64,000 nt of DNA from Chitinophagales bacterium (GCA_030832185.1 JAURJQ010000002.1:1-64000), one strand, 5' to 3'. Counted from the stretch's first letter, positions 24,713 to 33,881 are shown. Notes: a model not told the origin generated them from the letters alone. Numbers and translations are program-made.

Positions 24713-26131
24713 ATTCTGCGCATACAAGTATATCTGATCTATCGTCAATAAAATTGAATGGGGTATTTTTTTCTTGATATGCAGTGGTATAGTTTCGAAA
24801 ACTTTTTCATAGTTTCTATGATTGATTCGAAAACTTTTTCCATAGTCATCAATAGATATGACATAGTTAAAACTACTATCTATATTCGATATATCATTTA
24901 ATACAACTATTTCACATTTCGGATGCTTCCAAAAGTTAGTTTTTACTTTATCAAATCGTCCGCCAGGATCGAGAGAGTATAGATTATGTTTCAGAGATGC
25001 TATTTTTTTCTCTTTCGCAGTATAAGGGTAGAGTCTTAAAAAATTGTATGGCTTAAAAGAATGTATTAGGAAACATGAAGGCAGTAGAAAAAGATTGAAA
25101 CATAATATAGCTACAAATAAATTATTCTTTAGTTTAGCACTTATATCTATTTTATGATAGCCTATATAACTTATAGGAGCTAACAGGATAAATATTGGAA
25201 ATAAAAATCTATATTCTTTATGACTTACTATACTATGAACTGCGATAAAAATCCATACGAACCATGAAAAGATTGATTTTTTGTAAGAAAAACTAAAAAC
25301 TACTAATCCTGTTATTACAAAAAATCCAATCGGGTAAATCAAATTTTTAATTAGCTCAGAAAAATAAAAATACACCGGTTGAATTCCGAAGCTATTAGCT
25401 GCACCGTCAATGACGTTACTATAAAAATATCCATATGGACTCCAAATCAAATCGCCATACAACCAATAATTGGAAGTAATTTCTATACAAGTAGATATTA
25501 GAAAGCCAATGCCAAATGGAAAATAGTAACTAAGTTTCTGTTTTTTAATGATTAGATCCCAAAGAATAAATATACCTATAAGAATAGCGATGTGTATTCT
25601 AATGTAGAATGCTAAACCCCACATTATACCTACAATTAAGTATCTCTTCCAATATCTATTTTTTGTTATAGGATATAAATAGATGAATCCCAGCCAGTAT
25701 AGAGAAGAGCTAATCGATTCGGAGCTAAAACGAACCATAACGATAGGTAGAATCCAGAATAGCATTACCCATTTATCATAATTAGTATCTTCTATTTGAA
25801 ATTCATGTTTTATAATTTTTGAAAGTTTAAGAAGTATGAATACAAATAATAAGGCTCCTAAAACTCGACAAATGGATTCTACCAAAAATGGATTAAAAAA
25901 AGGTGTAATTAAAAGTGACTTACTTACTATAAAAGCAACGAGAGGTAGAATAGCAGAGCGGATTCTACTATGAAATTCCCAGGCTAATTCACTAGATACT
26001 GTATATCCAAGTTTATAGGAAGCATATTCAAAAATTTGATAATGCTCATCTACATGCCAATACCAAAAGGCAATAAAGGCTGCCAAGGAATAAAACAAGT
26101 AAAGCCAAAAATTCGAACTATTTGATTTCAT
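24683..26131 (-). CDS. GT22-like (ALG9/PIG-B type) membrane mannosyltransferase
   Basis: Polytopic protein of 482 residues. An N-terminal loop FWYWHVDEHYQIFEYA (about 21–36) carries the catalytic-type acidic pair, and SHKEYRFLFP (about 301–310) matches the HKExRF signature of the GT22 family of dolichyl-phosphate-mannose-dependent transferases. The C-terminal ~120 residues are a soluble domain. Its end overlaps the convergent paralogue gene by 30 bases. It is one base from the next minus-strand gene. Confidence 0.75.
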   Translation of the reverse strand: MKSNSSNFWLYLFYSLAAFIAFWYWHVDEHYQIFEYASYKLGYTVSSELAWEFHSRIRSAILPLVAFIVSKSLLITPFFNPFLVESICRVLGALLFVFILLKLSKIIKHEFQIEDTNYDKWVMLFWILPIVMVRFSSESISSSLYWLGFIYLYPITKNRYWKRYLIVGIMWGLAFYIRIHIAILIGIFILWDLIIKKQKLSYYFPFGIGFLISTCIEITSNYWLYGDLIWSPYGYFYSNVIDGAANSFGIQPVYFYFSELIKNLIYPIGFFVITGLVVFSFSYKKSIFSWFVWIFIAVHSIVSHKEYRFLFPIFILLAPISYIGYHKIDISAKLKNNLFVAILCFNLFLLPSCFLIHSFKPYNFLRLYPYTAKEKKIASLKHNLYSLDPGGRFDKVKTNFWKHPKCEIVVLNDISNIDSSFNYVISIDDYGKSFRINHRNYEKVFETIPLHIKKKIPHSILLTIDQIYLYAQNLPDKSTAKK

Positions 26132-26132
26132 A

Positions 26133-27368
26133 CTATTTTATTTGTTCTCGGATCATTCTCTGATAGGTCTTTCCATAAAAGGAATTATCAGTACCACCAG
26201 TATTATGGATAAAAAACATAAACTGAACTGAAAGAAAAAGATTGACAAGAATCAATCCATAGATTAGTGCTTTTTTTCTTTGGAGAAGATAGACCGCTAA
26301 TAACTGAATAAATGGATAGGTAATTATTAAGTAATGGGAATATATTCTAACTCTTAAGAAATATAAAAGTGCATACAATAGAAACGATATAAAAATAAAC
26401 TGAAATGTTTTATTTGTGTGTAGTCTAGAGAACAATTCAGTCATTTTATTCTGCATAGTATATCGAACTGTATAAAAGATTCCCAGAATAGAAATAACTA
26501 TAATTGTTGTATATAATATTCCATTCACATAAGTGAAGCAAGAATTAATAATTGGATATTTAAAAAATAAAAATGTATCTGCTTCTAAAGTGTAGAATAT
26601 GTCTAAGCCCAATCCATCAAAAATATGAAACCAGAGAAAACGGACATCCTTCATATTATTGAAATTGGAGGCTGGTGACGTGCTTTCCGAATTGATTAAA
26701 TGTAAAATCAATGGAATCATAGGTAATGCTCCCATTGCCCCCCCTAAAACATATGCCTTTAAATTGAGATTTATTGATTTTTTCAGGTGTAGCCAAAATA
26801 AAAAAAGCGAAAAAATGAAACATAAAAATATTCCTGATAAGTGAATTTGCCCTATCAAAACCAAAAGAAACGCAAGTAGAAATGCAGTTATAAATTTTGA
26901 CAGATTCGACCAATATAAATACCAAATCATAAAGCTAAAAGGAGGCAGTATGGATTGAATCCAAATATTTCTTGATAAGATTATAGGTAAAATGGAAACA
27001 GATAAGAGACTAAGCGCCCAGTACCAAATGTCCTTTTCATCCCAACCAATTTTTCGATTGATAAAATGAAAAAGAAATACTAGGGACAGTATATTAATGG
27101 TAGATACTAACATTGTTAAACCTACAGGAGTCTGATTGAACCATCCTATGAGATAGAACAGCCATACTCCAAGCCCAAAGTTAGGTACATTCCCGCCGCT
27201 TAACATACCAATAGGTCTAAAATGTCCTTGATTCCAAAACTCAATTATCCAATCAAGCATAAGCTTTTGATCATATTTAAACTCTATATCATAGGGAAAA
27301 GCTAGTCTAAGGAAGCTTCCGATAGTGATACAAAATAATGCTATGTTTTTTGGATTTATCTGGATCAT
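26133..27368 (-). CDS. polytopic membrane protein, probable GT-C glycosyltransferase
   Basis: A 411-residue inner-membrane protein with ten or more hydrophobic segments. The first outer loop has DIEFKYDQKLMLDWI (about 26–40), where PMT/ArnT-type enzymes carry their catalytic acid, and SRNIWIQSILPPF further on resembles the second loop of such proteins. Similarity to a specific family is weak. It is transcribed with the GT22-like gene, whose start codon follows its stop after one base. Confidence 0.6.
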   Translation of the reverse strand: MIQINPKNIALFCITIGSFLRLAFPYDIEFKYDQKLMLDWIIEFWNQGHFRPIGMLSGGNVPNFGLGVWLFYLIGWFNQTPVGLTMLVSTINILSLVFLFHFINRKIGWDEKDIWYWALSLLSVSILPIILSRNIWIQSILPPFSFMIWYLYWSNLSKFITAFLLAFLLVLIGQIHLSGIFLCFIFSLFLFWLHLKKSINLNLKAYVLGGAMGALPMIPLILHLINSESTSPASNFNNMKDVRFLWFHIFDGLGLDIFYTLEADTFLFFKYPIINSCFTYVNGILYTTIIVISILGIFYTVRYTMQNKMTELFSRLHTNKTFQFIFISFLLYALLYFLRVRIYSHYLIITYPFIQLLAVYLLQRKKALIYGLILVNLFLSVQFMFFIHNTGGTDNSFYGKTYQRMIREQIK

Positions 27369-27419
27369 TGAGTTTACAAAAAATCGTCAACTTTTACTTA
27401 AATATGGTACTTTTAACAT

Positions 27420-28136
27420 ATGAAAAAATTATCTATTATCATCCCAGCTTATAATGAAGGTAAAACCATACATTTGATTTTGGACAAAATTATACAAACC
27501 AATCTCATTGATATTGAAAAAGAAATCATTATTGTCAATGATTGCAGTCGCGATGACACAGAAGAAAGTATAAATAGATATATAAATGCCAATCAAGACT
27601 TGAATATTCAATATTTCAAACATGAAATCAATCAAGGAAAAGGTGCAGCTATCAATACCGGAATTCACAAGGCTACGGGTGATTTTGTTATCATCCAAGA
27701 TGCAGATTTGGAGTATGACCCAAATGAATATTCCATTTTGCTTAAACCAATTTTAGATGGATTTGCAGATGTAGTGTATGGAAGCAGATTTATAGGAGGA
27801 AATCCGCATCGTATACTATTTTTCTGGCATTCGATTGGGAATCAATTTCTAACATTTATTTCCAATATGTTTACGAATCTCAACCTTACGGATATGGAAA
27901 CTTGTTATAAATTGTTTAGACGAGAAATCATTCAATCTATTCAAATAAAAGAAAAGCGTTTTGGATTAGAACCTGAAATCACCGCTAAAATTTCTAAGAT
28001 ACCAAAAATCAGAATTTATGAAGTAGGGATTTCATACTATGGCAGAACATATGAGGAAGGCAAAAAAATAGGTTGGAGAGACGGGTTCGAAGCGATTTGG
28101 TGTATATTGAAGTACAATTATTTTCGTAAAATATAA
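27420..28136 (+). CDS. family 2 glycosyltransferase (DPM1-like, soluble)
   Basis: A 238-residue GT-A enzyme without membrane helices. The motifs are IIPAYNEGKTI (7–17), VNDCSRDDTE, NQGKGAAINTG and IIQDADLEYDPNEY (about 90–103), close to dolichol/polyprenol phosphate mannosyl- or glucosyltransferases. A YRFGLEPEIT-type segment (KRFGLEPEITAKI) is also typical. It is a lone plus-strand gene among minus-strand membrane transferases, and its last 19 bases overlap the end of the convergent gene. Confidence 0.9.
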   Translation: MKKLSIIIPAYNEGKTIHLILDKIIQTNLIDIEKEIIIVNDCSRDDTEESINRYINANQDLNIQYFKHEINQGKGAAINTGIHKATGDFVIIQDADLEYDPNEYSILLKPILDGFADVVYGSRFIGGNPHRILFFWHSIGNQFLTFISNMFTNLNLTDMETCYKLFRREIIQSIQIKEKRFGLEPEITAKISKIPKIRIYEVGISYYGRTYEEGKKIGWRDGFEAIWCILKYNYFRKI

Positions 28137-29752
28137 ATAGCTTCTTTATTGATATTATATGAGTGATTAGATTGGAAAGAGTGCCATGCGACCTCTGGTC
28201 TAGAGAAATCCATTCCGCCATTTGCAAAAGTTCTAATAGTGTCTATTTTCGAATAATTTTTAAGGCTTATATTGTAAATTTTTTCAGCCTTTTCATTTCT
28301 ACCGTAGAGAATCACGAGATCAGGAATGTTACTTACATAGCTATTTTCTAGATTATAATGGCGTATGATTGCATCGGATACATTGATATTACTAATTATT
28401 GAATTACTTATTTTAAAACGCTGCGAAAAATATGATAAAAGTAAAGTGTTATTGAATTCAGGAATACTAGCAATAGTTTTTATTTTAGTATCAGAAATAG
28501 TATCTAAATACTCTCTGACCGGTGTAAATGGAGTTCTGTAATTGGTATTTTTTTCATAGATTAATCCTATTGTAGTCCACCGTATTGGACTTTCTAAAGG
28601 TATATAGTAAAGCAGATTTGAAGTTGTCAAGACTATAACCAAACTAATTATTTGCCACTTTTTTAACCATTTAATTTGAAGTAATGTATCTAAAATACTA
28701 GCGTTAAGTATAGCAAATAGGAACAAACTAGATTGGACGTAACGAACATCAAACATTGAGCTGCGAGAAGTATCTTGCGGAGAAGTAAGAATGATTGCAA
28801 TACTAAATAAAAGAATTTGCTGAATGAGAAATTTATTTTTTTTAGTTCTAAAAAATTGATTTCGGAATTTATAAAAAAAGAATGGTAAAAGCCCAAGTAA
28901 ACTAAGTATACAAAAGCGATGCAAATCAGTAATATACCAATAAGCTAGTTTAGCATATTTAAGAAAAAAATTATCGAGATTATCAAGATCAGCACGTTGT
29001 AAAATATTAATAGATATACCGTGCCAGATGCATAGGATAACTATGAATAGAATAGCTGAAAACAAAACCTTAAATTTTAACCAATGTGCCTTCTCAAATT
29101 TTGAGAAAATAAAGTGCAATGTTAATAATAGCCATACTAAAGCCTGCGTATAATGTGCCAGGTAAAAAAGAAGCAGAGTTAAAGCAATAGTAATCTGAAC
29201 AAAAATTTGATTCTTGCTGGCTTTTAATTCTAAATTTAAAAGCAAAAAATACAACAATATAGCGAAGAAATAACTAAATGGATAATATCTGCATTCATTG
29301 CCAAAAAGTAAAAAATTTATATTTAGTGCAAAGAATATAAATGCAATTTTTTTCCAAAAATCATTCTCATTGGTTTTTTCTATTATTAAAAAAAACAATG
29401 CCAAGCTTCCTACCGAAAATAGTGCAAACATGCTACGTTCCATAAGTTCTCCCGACCCAAATAATTTTTGGATAAATGCTGAATAAAGAATATCTAAAGG
29501 GGGATTTTTATAATTGAAAAGAGCCCCATTCCTATACATAAATCCATTATATCCATCATAGCCTATAAAGCGTTGTTGATCCGAGAATATCCTCCCGAAC
29601 CATGAAACCATTGCCTCATCATCCCAAAATGGGGTTTGACCAATGTTATAATAGAGCAAATAAATTGCAAATGCTGCAATTAATCCATAAAAAAAGTAAT
29701 GTCGGTTTAAAATTGTCTTCAATTCAAAAATGAACTTCGGATTATCCCCCAT
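28118..29752 (-). CDS. PMT/ArnT-like (GT39-type) membrane glycosyltransferase
   Basis: Integral membrane protein of 544 residues with about eleven helices and a C-terminal soluble region. The first outer loop reads TPFWDDEAMVSWFGRIF (about 35–51) with the catalytic-type DDEA, followed by NYKNPPLDILYSAF and ECRYYPFSYFFAI, matching PMT_2/ArnT proteins that use a polyprenyl-phosphate sugar. It overlaps the GT2 gene upstream by 34 bases and the convergent GT2 gene downstream by 19 bases. The acceptor may be a protein or lipid. Confidence 0.78.
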   Translation of the reverse strand: MGDNPKFIFELKTILNRHYFFYGLIAAFAIYLLYYNIGQTPFWDDEAMVSWFGRIFSDQQRFIGYDGYNGFMYRNGALFNYKNPPLDILYSAFIQKLFGSGELMERSMFALFSVGSLALFFLIIEKTNENDFWKKIAFIFFALNINFLLFGNECRYYPFSYFFAILLYFLLLNLELKASKNQIFVQITIALTLLLFYLAHYTQALVWLLLTLHFIFSKFEKAHWLKFKVLFSAILFIVILCIWHGISINILQRADLDNLDNFFLKYAKLAYWYITDLHRFCILSLLGLLPFFFYKFRNQFFRTKKNKFLIQQILLFSIAIILTSPQDTSRSSMFDVRYVQSSLFLFAILNASILDTLLQIKWLKKWQIISLVIVLTTSNLLYYIPLESPIRWTTIGLIYEKNTNYRTPFTPVREYLDTISDTKIKTIASIPEFNNTLLLSYFSQRFKISNSIISNINVSDAIIRHYNLENSYVSNIPDLVILYGRNEKAEKIYNISLKNYSKIDTIRTFANGGMDFSRPEVAWHSFQSNHSYNINKEAIYILRK

Positions 29753-30459
29753 TTATTTAATCTATATTGAAAAGCTGTCCATAGACAACCTAGACCATAA
29801 ATTGAACTCCTTGTAAAATTTATAGAAGAAGCTTCTTCGAAATATTTAGTAGGGCAAGTCACCTCTCCGCACTCAAATCCTTTGTAAAAAAGCTGGGCAA
29901 GCATTTGATTGTCGAATACAAAATCATCGGAATTTAAATTGTAACTTATGCTTCCTAACGACTTCTTTGAGAATGCTCTGTATCCAGTGTGATATTCAGA
30001 GAGTTTCTGGTTCATGACAATATTTTGAATCAAAGTCAATATTCTATTAGCTATATATTTATATATTGGCATTCCACCTTTTAAAGCACCTTTCCCTAAA
30101 ATTCTAGAGGCCAACACAACATCATATAATTCATTTCCAATAATAGACACCATCGCTTCTACTAATTTAGGAGTATATTGATAATCAGGGTGAACCATGA
30201 CCACAATGTCAGCACCTATTTCCAAAGCTTTATTATAACAGGTTTTTTGATTGCCACCATAGCCTTTGTTTTGTTCATGCTTTATCACATGGTGAATGCC
30301 TAAGTTTCTTGCTACCTCACTTGTATCATCTTTACTAGCATCATCTACTAAAATTACTTCATCTACGATATGCATTGGCACTTCGTTTAATGTCATTTCT
30401 ATAGTCTTTGATGCATTATACGCAGGCATTACTACGACTACTTTTTTATTATTATACAT
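29719..30459 (-). CDS. family 2 glycosyltransferase
   Basis: A 246-residue soluble GT-A protein: VVMPAYNASKTIEMTL (9–24), VDDASKDDT, NKGYGGNQKTCY and the DXD-like MVHPDYQYTP (about 92–101). The last is a His-Pro-Asp variant found in one Bacteroidota/Archaea subgroup of DPM1-like enzymes. It is coupled by a 34-base overlap to the membrane transferase at 28118 and follows rpe by 24 bases. It probably charges a polyprenyl phosphate for its neighbour. Confidence 0.88.
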   Translation of the reverse strand: MYNNKKVVVVMPAYNASKTIEMTLNEVPMHIVDEVILVDDASKDDTSEVARNLGIHHVIKHEQNKGYGGNQKTCYNKALEIGADIVVMVHPDYQYTPKLVEAMVSIIGNELYDVVLASRILGKGALKGGMPIYKYIANRILTLIQNIVMNQKLSEYHTGYRAFSKKSLGSISYNLNSDDFVFDNQMLAQLFYKGFECGEVTCPTKYFEEASSINFTRSSIYGLGCLWTAFQYRLNKWGIIRSSFLN

Positions 30460-30483
30460 ACCAGAGAATTATAAAATTTATTA

Positions 30484-31140
30484 TTAAATATTGTCTTGTA
30501 ATTTTAATACATACCCTTCAAAATTATCTGCTTTAAATAAAGCACTTCCACAAACCAATGCATCTGCGCCCGCGCAGATGAGTGCATGACTGTTATTTAA
30601 TGAAACTCCTCCATCTACTTGTAAAATAATGCATCTTCTAGAATCTTCAATAAGCTTCCTCGCTTGTTTAACTCTATCATAAGTGGCATCAATAAATTTT
30701 TGGCCACCAAATCCTGGAAAGACAGACATTATCAAAATTAAATCTAATTCAGATAGGTAAGGTTCTAAAACCGCCACGTCCGTATCTGGGTTTATAACCA
30801 ATCCTGCCTTCATACCTAAAGATTTTATCGTTTGTAATTGCTCTTTAATATTAGGTTGGTTTTCAAAATGAATCGTTAGTCCATCCGCTCCATATTTTTT
30901 AAATTCTTCAAAATACTTCGATGGATTTTCTATCATGAGATGTACATCAATATACTTATTCGTTAGTTTTCGGGTAGCATCCAATAGCGGAAATCCGAAT
31001 GAAATATTGGGTACATTCAGTCCATCCATGACATCAAAGTGTATCCATTCTGCCCCACTAGAATTTATTTTTTCAAATTCACGTTCCAGATTTCTAAAAT
31101 CGGCAGCTAATAATGAAGGGGCGATAATGACTTTATTCAT
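30484..31140 (-). CDS. rpe: ribulose-phosphate 3-epimerase
   Basis: TIM-barrel enzyme of the pentose phosphate pathway interconverting ribulose 5-phosphate and xylulose 5-phosphate. The 218 residues show IAPSLLAADF (5–14), HFDVMDG (34–40), VDVHLMI-type YIDVHLMIENP, VFPGFGGQ (about 140–147) and QVDGGVSLNN (about 175–184), with the two metal Asp and two His in place. It overlaps kdsB by eight bases. Together with kdsB and the transketolase-like gene at 37080 it points to pentose and arabinose-phosphate supply for LPS. Confidence 0.97.
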   Translation of the reverse strand: MNKVIIAPSLLAADFRNLEREFEKINSSGAEWIHFDVMDGLNVPNISFGFPLLDATRKLTNKYIDVHLMIENPSKYFEEFKKYGADGLTIHFENQPNIKEQLQTIKSLGMKAGLVINPDTDVAVLEPYLSELDLILIMSVFPGFGGQKFIDATYDRVKQARKLIEDSRRCIILQVDGGVSLNNSHALICAGADALVCGSALFKADNFEGYVLKLQDNI

Positions 31141-31894
31141 GAATAAATTTTGAGATATTAGATAGTATGTATTGATAATCTTCTATAGTGTCTATAGATT
31201 TAGATTCGTGCTTAGTTTCTGCCACATATATACTATAGCCGTGCTCTAGCCATCTCAGCTGCTCTAATTTTTCGGCCTCTTCAAGAGGGGAAGGAGTGCA
31301 CTGAGTTAGTGCGGGTAATATACTGGATTTATATGCATACATGCCTATGTGTTTATAGTATTTGTGCATCGTTAACCAGCCTTGTATATTTGGTTCATCC
31401 CGTAAATAGGGAATAGCAGTTCTCGAAAAATAAAGAGCTTTATCCCCAATACTTTTTGTCACTTTTATTATGCTAGGATTGGAGAGATAATCCATATTCT
31501 CTATTTCTTTAATCAGGGTGCCAATTTCCGCTAACGGATAGGTATGGAAAATTTGAACTATTTCTGAGATACTCTCTGGTTGAATAAAAGGCTCGTCACC
31601 TTGAATATTGACTATGAGGTCATAGTTATCAGCTATTTGAGTCAGCACTTCTCCACAGCGCTCTGTGCCATTGAGGTGTTGTGAAGAGGTCATGATATAA
31701 GGAATCTTGTGCAATTCGCATTCTGTCGCTATTTTAGTATGATCCGTAGCGACTATGCAGTAGTGAAGGGCGCTAGATTGTAGGGCTCTTTCGTATACCC
31801 TTCTTATCATGGACTGGTTATTTATTTCTAGCAGAGGTTTGCCTTCTAATCTAGAAGAACCATAACGCGCAGGTATAATGCCCAGTACTTTCAA
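31133..31894 (-). CDS. kdsB: 3-deoxy-manno-octulosonate cytidylyltransferase
   Basis: Activates Kdo with CTP for the LPS inner core. The 253 residues start with the nucleotide-binding IIPARYGSSRLEGKPL (6–21), then GTERCGEV, VNIQGDEPFI (about 94–103), and a C-terminal TPSPLEEAEKLEQLRWLEHG, all diagnostic of KdsB. It is the first gene of the operon kdsB–rpe–GT2–GT39, preceded by a TAnnTTTG box 18 bases upstream. Confidence 0.97.
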   Translation of the reverse strand: MKVLGIIPARYGSSRLEGKPLLEINNQSMIRRVYERALQSSALHYCIVATDHTKIATECELHKIPYIMTSSQHLNGTERCGEVLTQIADNYDLIVNIQGDEPFIQPESISEIVQIFHTYPLAEIGTLIKEIENMDYLSNPSIIKVTKSIGDKALYFSRTAIPYLRDEPNIQGWLTMHKYYKHIGMYAYKSSILPALTQCTPSPLEEAEKLEQLRWLEHGYSIYVAETKHESKSIDTIEDYQYILSNISKFIHE

Positions 31895-31911
31895 TATAAT
31901 CTGTTTATGGA

Positions 31912-31919
31912 CAAATGTA
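31912..31919 (-). promoter_or_regulatory. -7 promoter element of the kdsB operon
   Basis: Minus-strand TACATTTG, a perfect TAnnTTTG match, 18 bases before the kdsB start. No -33 TTG is evident. Confidence 0.5.
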
Positions 31920-32145
31920 CATTAATTTTTTTATTTTATAGTTTTCCTAACTTATTCCTGCATACTTCATCTGTTCGCAAGAAAGGCTCTTCATACATTA
32001 TGCCAATAGATTTAAATATTGAAAATCAAAATAAAGAGTATTTTTTCTGGAAACTTTGCTTGGGCTATTTTGGTTTCACTTCTGAATTAAACGGAGTCAC
32101 TTAATTTTAGTCTTAAAATAGCAAAGAAAACCATAGTTTTACACC

Positions 32146-32841
32146 ATGTATTTAATTCCATTCACTAGAATAACGAGTTTAAAACTCTTCGTGCTGCTAA
32201 TTGTCAGCATCTGCTTCACACAAGTGATTCAATCTCAGCCTAGATCAGGACAGCCTAGTGCGAATAATGACCCCGAGGCTGAAAAATATTTAAAGCTGGT
32301 CAACACCAAACTCCAAACTTTGAAAGGCTATAAACTCAATTTTACTACAGAAATTATAGATGCAGATCAGAAAAAGCAAACTTATCAAGGGAGCTACGCT
32401 GGCAGTGGAGATCGATTTATTCTAGATTTACCAGATACGAAGACTATAAATGATGGAAAGACACAATGGACTATCAATAAGGGGGAAAAGGAGATCAATA
32501 TAAGTAAGTATTCTAAGCCAAAACAATCTAAGGCAGAGATCCCTATCGATATAATAAAGAATTACTCTCGTCTATTTAAATATAGGGTGAAAGAACCTCT
32601 GCACAGTCAACAAATCATTTTGGAACTGATCCCTTTAAATAAAAATTCCAATTTTTTCAAGGTAGATCTGACACTTGATGTTAAGAAACATCATATATTA
32701 GGAGCTAAACTCTATGATAAAGGAGGGCATAGGATAAGTTTTAAATTTGCGGATATGCATGAACTCAAAACTATAGCAGCGGATGCATTTATTCTGTTGG
32801 AAAAAGACTATCCTGGCTATGAAATCTTGGATACTAGATAA
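32146..32841 (+). CDS. lolA: LolA-like outer-membrane lipoprotein carrier protein
   Basis: Periplasmic chaperone that would ferry lipoproteins from the LolCDE exporter to the outer membrane. A signal peptide (about 1–36, ending near IQSQ) is followed by a LolA-like unclosed barrel: a TLKGYKLNFTTEI strand, YQGSYAGSGDRFILDLP, NDGKTQWTINKGEKEI. The 231-residue length and the DGKTQW element fit Bacteroidota LolA-family proteins. lolD lies elsewhere in this window at 50241. It stands as a single gene. Confidence 0.82.
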   Translation: MYLIPFTRITSLKLFVLLIVSICFTQVIQSQPRSGQPSANNDPEAEKYLKLVNTKLQTLKGYKLNFTTEIIDADQKKQTYQGSYAGSGDRFILDLPDTKTINDGKTQWTINKGEKEINISKYSKPKQSKAEIPIDIIKNYSRLFKYRVKEPLHSQQIILELIPLNKNSNFFKVDLTLDVKKHHILGAKLYDKGGHRISFKFADMHELKTIAADAFILLEKDYPGYEILDTR

Positions 32842-32869
32842 AAAAAATGCTAACCCGAAGGTTAGCATT
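32841..32869 (-). terminator. Rho-independent terminator of the small Cys/Lys-rich gene
   Basis: AATGCTAACC (32846–32855), loop CGAA and GGTTAGCATT (32860–32869) form a perfect 10-base-pair stem. Read on the minus strand it is followed by a run of T. It lies between two converging genes. Confidence 0.9.
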
Positions 32870-32890
32870 GAACTTAAACTAAAAAATTTA

Positions 32891-33112
32891 TTATTTAGCT
32901 GGAGTTTCCTGAACTGGAACTGCAACTGCAGCCTCAGAAGAACCTTTTTTCTTGCAACAAGCTTTAGCTTTTGAGCAAGACTTCTCATCTTTAGAAGCAG
33001 CACAAGCTTTTTTCTCACCTTTTTTGCAACAAGATTTTTTCTCTTCACCACGAGCTAGGGAAATAGAAGCAGCTGTAAATAATACTGCTATTGTTAAAAG
33101 TACTTTTTTCAT
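32891..33112 (-). CDS. small secreted Cys/Lys-rich protein, function unknown
   Basis: A 73-residue exported peptide. The signal peptide MKKVLLTIAVLFTAASISLA is followed by a mature part of about 53 residues with CCKK twice, several further Cys (eight in all) and many Lys and Glu, ending in an Ala/Val/Pro tail. The frame is open 45 bases further upstream, but the signal peptide fixes the start at 33112. Paired CC-KK motifs suggest metal binding or disulfide cross-linking; this is inference. The gene has its own promoter box and terminator. Confidence 0.75.
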   Translation of the reverse strand: MKKVLLTIAVLFTAASISLARGEEKKSCCKKGEKKACAASKDEKSCSKAKACCKKKGSSEAAVAVPVQETPAK

Positions 33113-33154
33113 TTTTATTATATTTAATTGTTTAGAGATATATTTATATAGACG

Positions 33155-33162
33155 CAAATTTA
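33155..33162 (-). promoter_or_regulatory. -7 promoter element of the small Cys/Lys-rich gene
   Basis: Minus-strand TAAATTTG matches TAnnTTTG, 43 bases before the start at 33112. Confidence 0.5.
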
Positions 33163-33197
33163 ACTAAATAAGTTTAAATGTCGACATTTAAATAAAC

Positions 33198-33854
33198 TTA
33201 AACGGGGATAACACCAATTATGGTTTCTCCGCCTCGTACCTTTTGATTCAATTCTACATTTATCTGAGTATTCAACGGAAGAAAAAGGTCTATTCTTGAA
33301 CCAAATTTGATAAATCCAAATTCCTCACCTCGCTCTATTTCGTCCCCTTCTTCTACATAATAAACGATGCGCCTCGCTAATTTTCCTGCTATCTGTCTAA
33401 CGAGAACTGAAAAGGACTCATTTTCTATTACCATACTTGTGCGCTCATTATCTGTACTAGATTTTGGATGCCAGGCTACTAGGTATTTACCAGGGTGGTA
33501 TTTGAAATATTTGACTTCGCCGTCTATAGGACTCCTATTGACGTGCACATTAGCAGGAGACATGAAGACAGAAACTTGTTTTCGCATTTCATTGAAATAC
33601 TCTGTTTCCATGACATCTTCTATGACCACCACTTTCCCATCGGCCGGGCAGATAATACTGTCGTCCCCTATCGGAATATAACGCTTAGGATTTCTGAAAA
33701 ATGAAATAATAAAAAGACAAATGATTATAGATAATATGCTGACTGTCAAAGCCCATTTGTCCTTAGGGTAGTACAAATACCATAAGGTGGTCATAGCCAA
33801 AGCAAAAAAGAAAACTATAAAAATAAGTCCGTATCCTTCTTTATGGATCTTCAC
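33198..33854 (-). CDS. psd: phosphatidylserine decarboxylase family protein
   Basis: Pyruvoyl enzyme that makes phosphatidylethanolamine. The 218 residues contain two N-terminal membrane helices (about 9–25, 32–50), NVHVNRSPIDGEV (about 98–110), YHPGKYLVAWHPKSS, and the self-cleavage region KFGSRIDLFLP near 178–188, where the Ser of FGS becomes the pyruvoyl group. This is the short archaeal/Bacteroidota type of the family. A TAnnTTTG box lies 20 bases upstream. pssA is not adjacent. Confidence 0.92.
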   Translation of the reverse strand: MKIHKEGYGLIFIVFFFALAMTTLWYLYYPKDKWALTVSILSIIICLFIISFFRNPKRYIPIGDDSIICPADGKVVVIEDVMETEYFNEMRKQVSVFMSPANVHVNRSPIDGEVKYFKYHPGKYLVAWHPKSSTDNERTSMVIENESFSVLVRQIAGKLARRIVYYVEEGDEIERGEEFGFIKFGSRIDLFLPLNTQINVELNQKVRGGETIIGVIPV

Positions 33855-33873
33855 ACTTTTATTTTTTGGTGGG

Positions 33874-33881
33874 CAAATTTA
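33874..33881 (-). promoter_or_regulatory. -7 promoter element of the psd-like gene
   Basis: Minus-strand TAAATTTG, perfect TAnnTTTG, 20 bases before the start. Confidence 0.5.

Noticed and set aside
31907-32104. Short frame between kdsB and the LolA-like gene
   Set aside because: It begins inside the kdsB promoter region and has biased, non-protein-like composition.
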